This document shows positions 63,931-64,000 of a stretch of DNA of 64,000 nt, piece after piece (position 1 is the stretch's first letter; every line of letters begins with the position of its first letter). The translations under genes were made by a program, and so were the position numbers. Below the pieces are notes generated by a model. That model was not told the DNA's origin, searched no databases, and saw nothing but the letters and a program-made list of their open reading frames with translations. The stretch covers positions 62,001-126,000 of the forward strand of contig NZ_JACVPD010000001.1 in the NCBI RefSeq assembly GCF_018882095.1, read 5' to 3'. This DNA comes from Polynucleobacter sp. CS-Odin-A6 (GTDB taxonomy: Bacteria; Pseudomonadota; Gammaproteobacteria; Burkholderiales; Burkholderiaceae).

Positions 63931-64000
63931 CCAGAACTCCCAGAAGTCGAAGTTACCCGCCTGGGTATCCAGCCCCATTTAGAAGGGCAAAAGATCAGCA
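63928..64000 (+). CDS. mutM: Formamidopyrimidine-DNA glycosylase, N-terminal start (3' truncated by window)
   Basis: The first 24 residues, [20 protein letters not shown] and onward, carry the catalytic N-terminal Pro2 and Glu3 of Fpg/MutM, which excises oxidised purines. The gene runs out of the window. It is divergent from TPR-lolB, a common arrangement in this group. Confidence 0.93.
   Translation, partial: MPELPEVEVTRLGIQPHLEGQKIS

Overview
The window looks like a stretch of core chromosome from a betaproteobacterium of the order Burkholderiales, most likely a small-genome freshwater Polynucleobacter or close relative. This rests on protein character and gene order, not on a database search. 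Supporting signs are a methionine synthase split into two adjacent genes, a PhaM-type polyhydroxyalkanoate granule protein, gshA-gshB-EIIA(Man)-ptsH-ptsI, a caa3-like cytochrome oxidase cluster with its small assembly genes, and lolB-ispE-tRNA(Gln)-prs-rplY-pth. Base composition is moderate and even. I see no insertion sequence, prophage, integron or CRISPR array. Coding density is very high: the longest gene-free gap is 28465-28722 (258 bp, holding NtrC-like sites), followed by 43636-43821 (186 bp, holding the cox promoter). No gap exceeds 300 bp.

Layout. 1-4.7 kb: an RND efflux operon (outer-membrane factor cut by the window edge, adaptor, pump) ending in a strong terminator. 4.8-9 kb: small metabolic genes (GST, flavin reductase, lipoprotein, AcuI, DUF1289, metallo-hydrolase, PhaM). 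9.1-12.9 kb: split MetH. 13-16.4 kb: argS, a SPOR protein and a DsbA-like thiol oxidoreductase. 16.4-21.2 kb: a tightly overlapping five-gene minus-strand operon (glutathione peroxidase, FAD oxidoreductase, DUF1365, cyclopropane-synthase-like methyltransferase, SDR) that probably modifies membrane fatty acids. 21.3-28.5 kb: rfaE2, coaX, birA, VanZ, a ferredoxin, a hydrolase, ybeD-lipB-lipA, a lipoprotein and ubiK. 28.7-31.5 kb: porin-glnK-amtB nitrogen module. 31.6-36.3 kb: glutathione synthesis plus an incomplete regulatory PTS. 36.3-43.6 kb: moeB, ctpA, gpmA, rhodanese, grxC, secB, gpsA, trmL, comF and a BioC-like protein. 43.8-52.8 kb: terminal oxidase structural, assembly and haem A genes. 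52.8-58.9 kb: rpoH, ftsY, an M16 peptidase pair, rsmD, coaD, ferredoxin. 59-64 kb: pth, rplY, prs, tRNA-Gln, ispE, a TPR-LolB fusion and the start of mutM.

The most notable findings are regulatory and architectural. (1) Nine genes have a -10-like hexamer ending exactly 6 nt before their ATG and little or no Shine-Dalgarno sequence, predicting leaderless mRNAs; three divergent gene pairs use this arrangement on both sides of a very short intergenic gap. (2) A near-perfect CIRCE (HrcA) operator lies over the predicted rpoH promoter, which would link the two heat-shock systems. (3) Two NtrC-like 17-mers precede the porin-glnK-amtB operon. (4) LolB is fused to a TPR protein and lacks a canonical lipobox. 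(5) The rsmD reading frame has no ATG/GTG/TTG upstream of its conserved N-terminal motif and probably starts at ATA, coupled to the preceding gene. (6) The five-gene envelope-lipid/peroxidase operon has no assigned product.
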